A stretch of 64,000 nucleotides of DNA from JACKII01 sp041687435 (GTDB lineage: Bacteria; Pseudomonadota; Alphaproteobacteria; Bin95): assembly GCA_041687435.1 (NCBI GenBank), contig JAWLBX010000018.1:1-64000 (forward strand). The letters run 5' to 3'. Position numbers and translations under genes: made by a program. The notes under the pieces were generated by a model. It did no database searches and was not told where the DNA came from. It worked only from the letters and a program-made list of their open reading frames with translations. Below, in pieces: positions 25,360 through 32,733 of the stretch. The stretch's first letter is position 1. Each line of letters starts with the position of its first letter.

Positions 25360-26583
25360 ATGAATGCGCCACTCGGGGTTGCGGGCATTGCGCCCATTGA
25401 TGTGAGCAACCCGGACCTTTACCGCACCGATACGTGGCAGCCGCTGTTTGCGAAGCTGCGTGCGGAAGACCCGGTACAGTACGTGCCGGACAGTGCCTAT
25501 GGCCCCTACTGGTCCGTTACCAAATACAACGACATCATGACGGTGGAACTGGACCCGCAGACCTATTCCAGCGAGGTTGGCGGCATTACCATTCGCGACA
25601 TTCCGGACGAAATCCGCCGCGAAAGCTTCATCTCGATGGACCCGCCGCGGCATACGGCGGAGCGCAAGACGGTCGCCCCCATCGTCGCACCCTTCAACCT
25701 GAAGAACATGGCGGATACCATCCGCGAGCGCACCGAATACGTGCTGGATGGGCTGCCCCGTGGCCAGGAATTCGACTGGGTCGACCGGGTCTCCATCGAA
25801 CTGACGACCATGATGCTGGCGACCCTGTTCGACTTCCCCTGGGACGACCGGCGCAAGCTCACCTTCTGGTCTGACCTCTCCACCTTCACGGATTTCGACG
25901 CGCCGGATGCCCTGGTGCGCGACGAGTACGAGAAGTTTGAGAAGCTGAAGGAAATGGCCACCTATTTCGGCCGCCTGTGGGACGAGCGCAAGGATCAGCC
26001 GCCGCGGTTCGACCTGATCAGCATGCTTGCCCATTCGCCGGCGACGCAGGAAATGGACCTGAAAAAATTCATGGGCCAGTTGACCCTGCTGATCGTCGGC
26101 GGCAATGACACGACGCGCAATTCCATGAGCGGCGGCCTCTGGTATCTCTCCCAGAACCCGGAGGAGTTCGCCAAGGTCCGCGCCGATCATTCGCTGGTGC
26201 CGAAGCTGGTGGCGGAAACGATCCGCTTCCAGTCGCCGATCATCCACATGCGCCGCACGGCAACCCGCGATGCGGAACTGGCCGGCCGCCGGATCAGGGC
26301 CGGCGACAAGGTCATCATGTGGTACATCTCCGGCAACCGCGACGGGAAGATGATCGAGGACGCCGACAGCTTCCTGGTCGACCGCAAAAAGCACCGCCAG
26401 CACCTCAGCTATGGCGCCGGCATCCATCGCTGCGTCGGCGACCGGCTGGCAGACCTGCAACTGCAAATCCTCTGGGAGGAAATCCTGAAGCGCGACCTGC
26501 AGATCGAAGTGCTGGCTGAGCCCACCCGCACCACCTCCAACTTCATCCGCGGCATCAAAAGCATGCCGGTGTGGATTGCCTGA
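25360..26583 (+). CDS. Cytochrome P450, CYP153-like (first copy)
   Basis: A 407-residue bacterial P450. The I-helix oxygen-activation motif is LLIVGGNDTTRNSMSGG (about residues 246-262), the ExxR motif is ETIRFQ (about 288), and the haem-ligand loop is SYGAGIHRCVGDRLADLQ with Cys358. Motifs such as FGPYWSVTKY, MDPPRH, ELTTMMLATLFDFP, GDKVIMWYISGNRD and LQLQILWEEIL match my memory of CYP153 alkane/fatty-acid omega-hydroxylases very closely. These enzymes need a ferredoxin and reductase, which are absent here. ATG at 25360 follows GGGAG. It is a close paralogue of the P450 at 28685. Confidence 0.9.
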   Translation: MNAPLGVAGIAPIDVSNPDLYRTDTWQPLFAKLRAEDPVQYVPDSAYGPYWSVTKYNDIMTVELDPQTYSSEVGGITIRDIPDEIRRESFISMDPPRHTAERKTVAPIVAPFNLKNMADTIRERTEYVLDGLPRGQEFDWVDRVSIELTTMMLATLFDFPWDDRRKLTFWSDLSTFTDFDAPDALVRDEYEKFEKLKEMATYFGRLWDERKDQPPRFDLISMLAHSPATQEMDLKKFMGQLTLLIVGGNDTTRNSMSGGLWYLSQNPEEFAKVRADHSLVPKLVAETIRFQSPIIHMRRTATRDAELAGRRIRAGDKVIMWYISGNRDGKMIEDADSFLVDRKKHRQHLSYGAGIHRCVGDRLADLQLQILWEEILKRDLQIEVLAEPTRTTSNFIRGIKSMPVWIA

Positions 26584-26828
26584 TCGCGGGAAGCCATGCA
26601 GGTCTCAACGATGTAATGAGTATGAGGATTCCCAAATATCTTCGAAAGAGACTCTTGGCGACAATTTACCTGATAGGGTGACAGGTTAGCACGCGTGAAG
26701 GCATTTGTTGGCCGTCACGCCTAACGTCTATGCGGCAGAAGGGCGTCACCTTGACCGCAGCAGCCGATATGCTCACGAATCGGAACATCTCTGCTCGCTT
26801 GCTCAATCAGTTGTATCGTTTTTGAGCC

Positions 26829-27143
26829 TCAACGCCGTCCCAGCTTGCCAAATTCGCTGTCCAGAAGGGAGCGGAGCTTTTTCGCGCCGCCGCGCAGGGC
26901 AGCTTCGACATTGGCGTCGTTATGGGTGACGGTGTGCGGCTGCATACCCTCGGGCCGCACCTCAATGGTGCAACGAATGTCATTGGCTCCACCCTTGGCG
27001 GCATTCACATCGGCCAGATACACCTCGATCCGGGACAACCGGTCGGTCAGATGCCCAAGTGCCGAAGTAACAGCCTTTTCGGCCTCTTCAGCCAACCGGT
27101 TATCGCCCTGAATGTTCGCATCGGTGTTCAACTGAAACTGCAT
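26829..27143 (-). CDS. HPF/RaiA-family ribosome-associated protein
   Basis: A 104-residue protein beginning MQFQLNTDANIQGDNRLAEEA. It contains the short HPF fold (beta-alpha-beta-beta-beta-alpha): VTSALGHLTDRLSRIEVYLAD (about residues 27-47, read in part), CTIEVRPEGMQPHTVTH and ANVEAALRGGAKKLRSLLDS (about 78-97, read in part). Short HPF/RaiA proteins bind the 30S decoding region in stationary phase and promote ribosome dimerisation or hibernation. The conserved basic patch is moderate, so function could differ. ATG at 27143 has GGAGGGT upstream. It converges with the first P450. Confidence 0.75.
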   Translation of the reverse strand: MQFQLNTDANIQGDNRLAEEAEKAVTSALGHLTDRLSRIEVYLADVNAAKGGANDIRCTIEVRPEGMQPHTVTHNDANVEAALRGGAKKLRSLLDSEFGKLGRR

Positions 27144-27167
27144 GTCGACCCTCCTGTGATTGGTCAT

Positions 27168-27694
27168 CTATCATGAGAGACCGTGCAAATGTCTGATCTA
27201 GCGCAAGTGGCCACCTGCACGATCAGCAGCAATGGTGGCTCCTTGATAGTGAGAGCCAGAATATTAAGCAAGCCACATGCACCCCTCGCGAAACCATCCT
27301 CGCCGCACTGCACACGCGAATTTGGCACTGCCGGTCACTGCCCTGCACGGCGAGGTAGTGCCCAAGCGCGAGCCGGCCGTCGCTTCCCAGCGCGAAGGCG
27401 GTGCGGGTGACAATTGGGCGAGGGCCAGGCAGGCTCAGTCACCCAACGGCCCTCACGCTGCTTATAGCCGCCCTGCGGACGGGCTTTATGCGGAAGTGGC
27501 CCAGGAACGGTTCGCGCTCGATCGTTGGTTGCAGGTGGCGGTGTGAGCCGGTCGGACCGACCGGCTTCAACGTGGGCGATGACCAAGTTTGGACCCAGCT
27601 ACACGACGCTCTCCGAGAATGGGCAAGAGCAGAAGTCTAAAATTTGTGACAATAACCGGTTGTTTTCGCCGGTGATAGAAACGTGAGTTTCGGC
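27168..27694. other. Gene-poor spacer
   Basis: This 527-base stretch lies between the HPF-like gene start and the stop of the 2-TM gene. Several open frames of 70-90 codons exist on both strands, but none has a convincing ribosome site, domain or codon pattern. A short GC-rich stem ACCGG...CCGGT occurs near 27656-27675, close to the stop of the 2-TM gene, and might belong to its terminator. I see no RNA gene or mobile-element end. Confidence 0.4.
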
Positions 27695-28318
27695 CTAGAA
27701 TAGTCGGATGATGAGTCTGGCGAGTTCGGTTACTGCTGCTGTTGACGGGACACCGCCAGCTGAAACAAGGCCGAGTTCCTTCAAACGCTCGACAACTTTT
27801 GCACCGTATCGACTTTCTGCTTGATCTTTCGCTAGGTTTTCTTCACTGAGAGCAGCAAGAGCCTTCACCTCCTCTTGAGATAGCTTGTGTCTCTCAAGGA
27901 ATTCGACGGCCTTCACATATTCGCTCGCTTGGAGTTCCACGTCTCCCCGCGTCAAGCGAGGTGTGGCATCGGATGCCGAGCGTTCGATTTCTGCGATTAC
28001 GTCCTTCTTGAACTCTTCAAGGACATGAGTAGGGTCAACCTTGTTAGCCGCCAAAAAATCACTGTGGTTAGGAAATTCCGACGGCGAATACAGCTTGACG
28101 TTGTGGTTTACCACAAGATGCCAGAACATACCTACAACCAAAACCGGGAATGCCGTGATAAAGATTACGATGATAGTTTGGTTGCGCTCACTTAGGCTTG
28201 AAGATGTTCCCACCACCATTGCGGCAATCATCTCTGCCAACAATACAAAGAGTGCGATGATCCCTAGTGGGGTTTTTGCGAGCTTGACCGCATATTCTCC
28301 TAATGAACTTCCCGCCAT
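27695..28318 (-). CDS. Two-TM membrane protein of unknown function
   Basis: A 207-residue protein with an excellent ribosome site (GGAGGT 5 bases before the ATG at 28318). Two membrane helices lie at about residues 17-38 (LGIIALFVLLAEMIAAMVV) and 48-70 (QTIIVIFITAFPVLVVGMFW), joined by a short serine-rich turn. The soluble C-terminal two thirds is charged and helical; its last part (YGAKVVERLKELGLVSAGG) looks like a winged-helix-like or helical hairpin segment. I do not recognise the family. Base composition is lower in GC than the neighbours (27 of 60 bases at 28141-28200), which hints at transfer. It sits between the two P450 genes. Confidence 0.75.
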   Translation of the reverse strand: MAGSSLGEYAVKLAKTPLGIIALFVLLAEMIAAMVVGTSSSLSERNQTIIVIFITAFPVLVVGMFWHLVVNHNVKLYSPSEFPNHSDFLAANKVDPTHVLEEFKKDVIAEIERSASDATPRLTRGDVELQASEYVKAVEFLERHKLSQEEVKALAALSEENLAKDQAESRYGAKVVERLKELGLVSAGGVPSTAAVTELARLIIRLF

Positions 28319-28457
28319 GGTGACCTCCGAAATACATGCGACCAGCATAGAGGGGAATGCAACGGCTAGGCAATGAACCTTGCCCGATTTGGCAAGTATC
28401 CAGAGAGGAGCCGGTGCAGTGAGCGCCATGGCCAGAAACGCACTGACAAGACCTTGC

Positions 28458-28481
28458 GGACAAAAACAGTGGTTTTTGTCC
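28458..28481. terminator. Perfect 10-bp hairpin
   Basis: GGACAAAAAC (28458-28467) and GTTTTTGTCC (28472-28481) pair perfectly around an AGTG loop. With T-rich arms it resembles an intrinsic terminator, but it lies upstream of both flanking genes, so an attenuator or protein-binding palindrome is as likely. Confidence 0.45.
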
Positions 28482-28497
28482 CTACCTGTCGAGCGAC

Positions 28498-28531
28498 CAC
28501 AGATTGCCGGATCGCACAGATTGCCGGATCG
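28498..28531. repeat. Exact 17-bp tandem repeat upstream of P450
   Basis: CACAGATTGCCGGATCG is present twice without a gap (28498-28514 and 28515-28531), about 155 bases before the second P450 start. Two perfect direct copies could be a paired regulator site or a slippage product. Confidence 0.8.
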
Positions 28532-28684
28532 AAAGGGACAGAACGCCTATGCAATACGTTACTGGTTGTTGAACGTTTAATCTACCACCTCCAGTTCCCC
28601 CCCTCCACAAGCCCTCCCCCCCCCTCCCCCGCCTGTGCTAACCTTCCACCCAAAGCCTCGAAACGGCACCGGAGGAAGCCCGCC

Positions 28685-29911
28685 ATGAATGCCCCCCTGC
28701 CCTCGCTCGATCTCGCCACGCTCGATGTCAGCGATGAAGAGTTCTACCGGGCCGATGCGTGGCATGAGCCTTTTGCGCTGCTCAGGCGGGAGGATCCGGT
28801 GCATTACTGCCCGAAAAGCCGGTTCGGCCCCTATTGGTCCGTCACCAAGTACAACGACATCATGGCGGTGGAGTTGGACCATCAGACCTATTCCAGCCAG
28901 GCGGGCGGCATTCAGGTGCGCGACCCGAAGCCCGGGCTGGAGACCGAGAACTTCATCCGGATGGACCCGCCGCGGCACACAATCGAACGGCGGACGGTCG
29001 CGCCCATCGTCGCGCCCTTCAACCTAAAGAACTTCACCCCCACCATCCGCGAGCGCACCCGCTACGTGCTGGACAGCCTGCCGAAGGACGAGGAGTTCGA
29101 CTGGGTCGACCGGGTTTCCATCGAACTGACCACCATGATGCTGGCGACCCTGTTCGACTTCCCGTGGGAAGAGCGGCGCAAGCTCACCTATTGGTCGGAC
29201 GTGGCCACCTTCACCGATTTCGACGCGCCCGATGCCCTCGTCGGCTCGGAGGAGGAGCGGTTCGATGAGTTGAAGAAGATGGCCGAATATTTCCGTGTGC
29301 TGTGGGACGAGCGGCAGCACCAAGAACCGCGCTTCGACCTGATCTCCATGCTGGCGCATGGGGAAGAAACCCGCGAGATGTCGCTGCGCGAATTCATCGG
29401 CAATCTGGGCCTGCTGATCGTCGGTGGCAACGACACCACGCGCAACAGCATGTCGGGCGGGCTTTATTACCTGAGCAAGTTTCCGGAGGAATGGGCCAAG
29501 GTCCGCGCCAACCCGGATTTGGTGCCGAAACTGGTTGCCGAAACCATCCGCTACCAAACGCCGGTGATCCACATGCGGCGTACCGCGCTGAAAGACGCGG
29601 AACTCGGCGGCAAGCGGATCCGGGAAGGCGACAAGGTGGTCATGTGGTACGTCTCCGGCAACCGGGATGACGAAGTGATTCCCGATGCGGACAAATTCAT
29701 CGTTGACCGGGCGAAGCCCCGGCAACATTTAAGCTATGGCGCTGGTATCCACCGCTGCGTTGGTGACCGGTTGGCCGACCTGCAATTGCAAATCCTGTGG
29801 GAGGAAATCCTCGCGCGCGACTTGCGGATCGAGGTGTTGGCAGAGCCGACACGGATCAAAAGCAATTTCATTCGCGGCATTCGCAAAATGCCGGCCGTCA
29901 TCCATACCTGA
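28685..29911 (+). CDS. Cytochrome P450, CYP153-like (second copy)
   Basis: A 408-residue P450 beginning MNAPLPSLDLATLDVSDEEF, with GGAGG upstream of the ATG. It shares every motif with the copy at 25360: I-helix LLIVGGNDTTRNSMSGG, ExxR in ETIRYQ, haem loop SYGAGIHRCVGDRLADLQ with Cys358, plus GDKVVMWYVSGNRD and LWEEIL, all hallmarks of CYP153-type terminal hydroxylases of alkanes, fatty acids or cyclic hydrocarbons. Differences cluster in the B-C loop (QAGGIQVRDPKPGLETENF against EVGGITIRDIPDEIRRESF) and near residue 200, regions that often shape substrate access. No ferredoxin or reductase is adjacent. Confidence 0.92.
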   Translation: MNAPLPSLDLATLDVSDEEFYRADAWHEPFALLRREDPVHYCPKSRFGPYWSVTKYNDIMAVELDHQTYSSQAGGIQVRDPKPGLETENFIRMDPPRHTIERRTVAPIVAPFNLKNFTPTIRERTRYVLDSLPKDEEFDWVDRVSIELTTMMLATLFDFPWEERRKLTYWSDVATFTDFDAPDALVGSEEERFDELKKMAEYFRVLWDERQHQEPRFDLISMLAHGEETREMSLREFIGNLGLLIVGGNDTTRNSMSGGLYYLSKFPEEWAKVRANPDLVPKLVAETIRYQTPVIHMRRTALKDAELGGKRIREGDKVVMWYVSGNRDDEVIPDADKFIVDRAKPRQHLSYGAGIHRCVGDRLADLQLQILWEEILARDLRIEVLAEPTRIKSNFIRGIRKMPAVIHT

Positions 29912-29934
29912 ACCTTGAAGGAACCCTGCTGCAT

Positions 29935-31194
29935 ATGACCGTCACCGTCTCCACCCTTTCCAATGGGTTGCGCGTTGTCACCGACCGGATGGACCATGTG
30001 GAGACCGCCTCGCTCGGCATCTGGGTCGGGGCCGGCACCCGGCACGAGGCCGAAGTGGTCAACGGCGTCAGCCACCTGCTGGAGCATATGGCGTTCAAGG
30101 GCACTGCGCGGCGCAACCCCGCCGAAATTGCCATTGCCATTGAGAACGTCGGCGGCATCATCAACGCCTACACCAGCCGCGAGCAGACCGCCTATTACGC
30201 CAAGGTTCTGGCCAACGATGCGCCGCTGGCCCTGGACGTGATCGGCGACATCATCTGCAACAGCACCTTTCCGGAGGACGAACTGGAGCGCGAGCGGCAG
30301 GTGATTCTGCAGGAAATAGGCCAGGCGGCGGATATGCCGGAGGATGTGGCCTTCGATACCTTCCAGGCCATCGCCTACCCCGATCAGGCGGTCGGCCGCA
30401 CGGTTCTGGGCGACCCGGAAGTGGTGCGCACACTGCCACGGGCTGACATGATCGCCTATATGGAGCAGCGCTATCGCCCGTCGCACATGATTCTTTCCGC
30501 CGCCGGCAGGATCGACCATGACCGCTTCGTCCGGTCAGTGGAGGAGCAGTTCGGCGGCTGGCAGCCGGGCGACAGCGAAGCACCGGAACCCGCACGCTAC
30601 CAAGGCGGCTATGCCAAGATCGCGCGCGAGGGCGAGCAGGCGCACATGCTGCTGGGCTTCCCGGCGCTGTCCTATCTGGATGACGATTTCTATGGCCTGC
30701 AGGTGCTCTCCACCCTGTTCGGCGGCGGCATGTCGAGCCGTCTGTTTCAGGAGGTGCGGGAACAGCGCGGGCTGGTGTATTCGATCTATTCGTTTGCCAG
30801 CGGCATGCTGGATCACGGCGTGTTCGGCATCTATGCCGGCAGCGGGCCGGAAACCGCGCACGAGGTCTGCCAGATCATCGCCAGGGAATGCCGCAGCCTT
30901 GCCGGCACGGTAACGGATGACGAGGTCGCGCGCGCGCGTGCCCAGCTCAAGGCGCAAATCCTGATGTCACGCGAAAGCACCAGCCAACGGGCGGAGCAGG
31001 CCGCAACGCAATTGCTGGCCTTCGGGCGCCGGCGCGAGGTCGATGAAATCATCGCCAAGGTGGAGGCTGTTGACGCTGCCAAGGTCTCCGAACTGGCCGC
31101 CACCATCTTCACCGGCCCTCCAACCTTCACCGCGGCCGGCGCTGTCCAGACTTTGCCAACAGAGGACCACTTGCAAGAGTGGCTGGCGGCATAA
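29935..31194 (+). CDS. M16-family zinc metallopeptidase
   Basis: A 419-residue pitrilysin/mitochondrial processing peptidase-like protein. The inverted zinc motif HxxEH is HLLEH (His47, Glu50, His51), with the third ligand Glu127 76 residues later in RERQVILQEIG. GRTVLGDPEVVRTL and GGGMSSRLFQEVREQRGLVYSIYSF (read in part, about 262-286) mark the R/Y pair that contacts substrate. It resembles the single-chain alphaproteobacterial relatives of the mitochondrial processing peptidase. The start at 29935 has GAAGGA upstream; the frame continues into the P450 gene but without homology. Confidence 0.93.
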   Translation: MTVTVSTLSNGLRVVTDRMDHVETASLGIWVGAGTRHEAEVVNGVSHLLEHMAFKGTARRNPAEIAIAIENVGGIINAYTSREQTAYYAKVLANDAPLALDVIGDIICNSTFPEDELERERQVILQEIGQAADMPEDVAFDTFQAIAYPDQAVGRTVLGDPEVVRTLPRADMIAYMEQRYRPSHMILSAAGRIDHDRFVRSVEEQFGGWQPGDSEAPEPARYQGGYAKIAREGEQAHMLLGFPALSYLDDDFYGLQVLSTLFGGGMSSRLFQEVREQRGLVYSIYSFASGMLDHGVFGIYAGSGPETAHEVCQIIARECRSLAGTVTDDEVARARAQLKAQILMSRESTSQRAEQAATQLLAFGRRREVDEIIAKVEAVDAAKVSELAATIFTGPPTFTAAGAVQTLPTEDHLQEWLAA

Positions 31195-31364
31195 CCCTTC
31201 CTTCCCTTTAGAACGGCCAGCCGGCATGCAACGCTGGGGGCTCATGCAGTGGGTGAGAGAATCCGCGGCGGGAGACCCCGGATAGCCCTGGGGCTTCCGG
31301 GAAAGCCGGGTTGGATTGCCAGGGAGGCACTCCTCCCGGACACTACTGGGCGTACCCGGCGAGA
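31195..31364. other. Structured GC-rich spacer between convergent genes
   Basis: 170 bases between the M16 peptidase and mazG hold several potential stems, including GGGAGG/CCTCCC around 31323-31340, CCCGG/CCGGG pairs around 31275-31312 and GGGGCTTCC/GGAAGCCCC-like arms. They may be terminators for both converging genes, or an unrecognised structured RNA. No matching RNA family is recognised by eye. Confidence 0.35.
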
Positions 31365-32156
31365 TCAGATTCGCCGCTTTGCTGCCAGCCAACGTGCCTC
31401 CAGCTGCTGCATGTCTTCCTCGCGCAGGTCGGAGTCCTCGGCGCGGGCGCTGGCTTCCATCGCCTGAAAGCGACCCGCAAACTTGAGGTTGGCAAACCGC
31501 AGGGATTCCTCCGCATCGACTCCGGCCTTGCGGGCGAGTTGGGCGGCGGCGAACAGCAGGTCGCCGATTTCCCCCTGAATTTCGGCCGTTCCGCCTTCGG
31601 CCAGCGCGCCCTCGATCTCTGCGATTTCCTCCCGCAGCTTGGCGACGACGCCGGCAGTATCCGGCCAGTCGAAGCCGACCCTCGCCGCCCGTTTGCCCAG
31701 CTTTTCCGCCCGCATCAGCGCCGGCAGAGCCAGCGGCACGTCATCCAACACGCTCGGTTCACGGCCAGCCTTTGCCGCTTTCTCCGCGCGCTCCCGCGCC
31801 TTCTGTCGCTCCCACGCATCGGTCTGAGCTGCTGCTGTCCGCACGGCCGCGTCACCGAACACGTGCGGATGGCGGGTGATCATCTTGTCGTTAATGCCGC
31901 GGGCCACATCCTCAAAGACAAACGCGCCTGCCTCATCCGCCATCTGGGCATGATAGACCACCTGAAAAAGCAAGTCGCCCAGCTCTCCCTTCAGGTCGTC
32001 CAGGTCGGCACGGTCGATCGCATCGGCAACTTCATAGGCTTCCTCTATGGTATATGGCTTGATCGTGCCGAAATCCTGCTCCAGATCCCAGGGGCACCCG
32101 CCGTCCGGATCGCGCAGCTTGGCCATGGTGGCGAGCAGATCGTCAATAGCGGCCAT
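31365..32156 (-). CDS. mazG: Nucleoside triphosphate pyrophosphohydrolase MazG
   Basis: A 263-residue protein with two tandem MazG domains, the same length as E. coli MazG. The first domain has CPWDLEQDFGTIKPYTIEEAYEV (read in part, about residues 22-45) and the metal-binding LKGELGDLLFQVVYHAQ (about 55-71); the second has KLREEIAEIEGAL and IQGEIGDLLFAAAQLARK (about 190-222). It hydrolyses NTPs to NMP and pyrophosphate, clearing damaged nucleotides or modulating (p)ppGpp metabolism. I start at 32156 (MAAIDDLLATM), where family homology begins; the upstream extension is spacer. Confidence 0.93.
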   Translation of the reverse strand: MAAIDDLLATMAKLRDPDGGCPWDLEQDFGTIKPYTIEEAYEVADAIDRADLDDLKGELGDLLFQVVYHAQMADEAGAFVFEDVARGINDKMITRHPHVFGDAAVRTAAAQTDAWERQKARERAEKAAKAGREPSVLDDVPLALPALMRAEKLGKRAARVGFDWPDTAGVVAKLREEIAEIEGALAEGGTAEIQGEIGDLLFAAAQLARKAGVDAEESLRFANLKFAGRFQAMEASARAEDSDLREEDMQQLEARWLAAKRRI

Positions 32157-32253
32157 CGACTTTGGTTCTCCCGGCGGGCAATACGGAAACAGGCTGGCAG
32201 AATAGCGCCACAAAGGGCCGTTTGCCTATGCGGCAACCGCTGGCCGCTGCCGC

Positions 32254-32598
32254 TCAGGCTCCCGCGTCCGCCCTTTGCCCCACAACGATGGCACACAGCC
32301 CGTGCGGTTCCGCTACTGTCGCAGACATGGCGACCTGGAAGGCGTACATATCGCCCTTCAGCGTCAGGCAAATCTGACGGGCGGCCTGATCGCGGAGCGT
32401 CTCAAGGATTGCATTGTGCAACGGCAAGGAGGCATCGCCGATGTCCAGCAACAGATCCATCGCAGCCCCGTTCGCATCCACCACCCGCCCATCGGCCGAA
32501 ACCCAAAGCACCGGCCCCGGCAACAGGGCGAGCGCACCACCGGGCGGCGGCAATTCCGCTGGCTCCAGTCGATCGCGATCATAAACGAGTGTCAGCAT
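32254..32598 (-). CDS. Small PAS-like domain protein
   Basis: A 114-residue soluble protein, MLTLVYDRDRLEPAEL at its start. Residues about 24-105 look like a single PAS fold: LLPGPVLWVSADGRVVDANGAAMDLL (read in part) is the typical first beta-strand pair and helix, and the rest includes AFQVAMSATV and a final strand LCAIVVGQ. No kinase, cyclase or helix-turn-helix follows, so it may be a stand-alone sensor or an orphaned domain. It lies between mazG (same strand) and a divergent TPP enzyme. A much longer open frame on this strand overlaps the TPP enzyme and is a shadow. Confidence 0.6.
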   Translation of the reverse strand: MLTLVYDRDRLEPAELPPPGGALALLPGPVLWVSADGRVVDANGAAMDLLLDIGDASLPLHNAILETLRDQAARQICLTLKGDMYAFQVAMSATVAEPHGLCAIVVGQRADAGA

Positions 32599-32733
32599 GG
32601 CCTTAGTTTGCGGCGATTCGGACCTTTCCCCTAGCAGGATTATGCTTAACGCAGGATAAACGGCGCCGAGCCGCTTGACAGGCCGCGCCATGCCGCGACA
32701 CTGCCGGCCACAGCCCATACGAGAGGAAAATCC

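Larger units (their letters stand above)
28319..28684. other. Regulatory spacer before the second P450
   Basis: This 366-base divergent spacer carries three conspicuous structures: a perfect 10-bp hairpin (28458-28481), an exact 17-bp tandem duplication (28498-28531) and a cytosine-rich tract with a run of nine C (about 28596-28633) shortly before the ribosome site GGAGG of the P450 gene. No gene is supported in it. It could contain promoters for both the 2-TM gene and the P450. Confidence 0.55.

Noticed and set aside
27277..27640. Open frames between the HPF-like and 2-TM genes, considered as transposase or peptide remnants
   Set aside because: No recognisable motif or terminal repeat in either strand.
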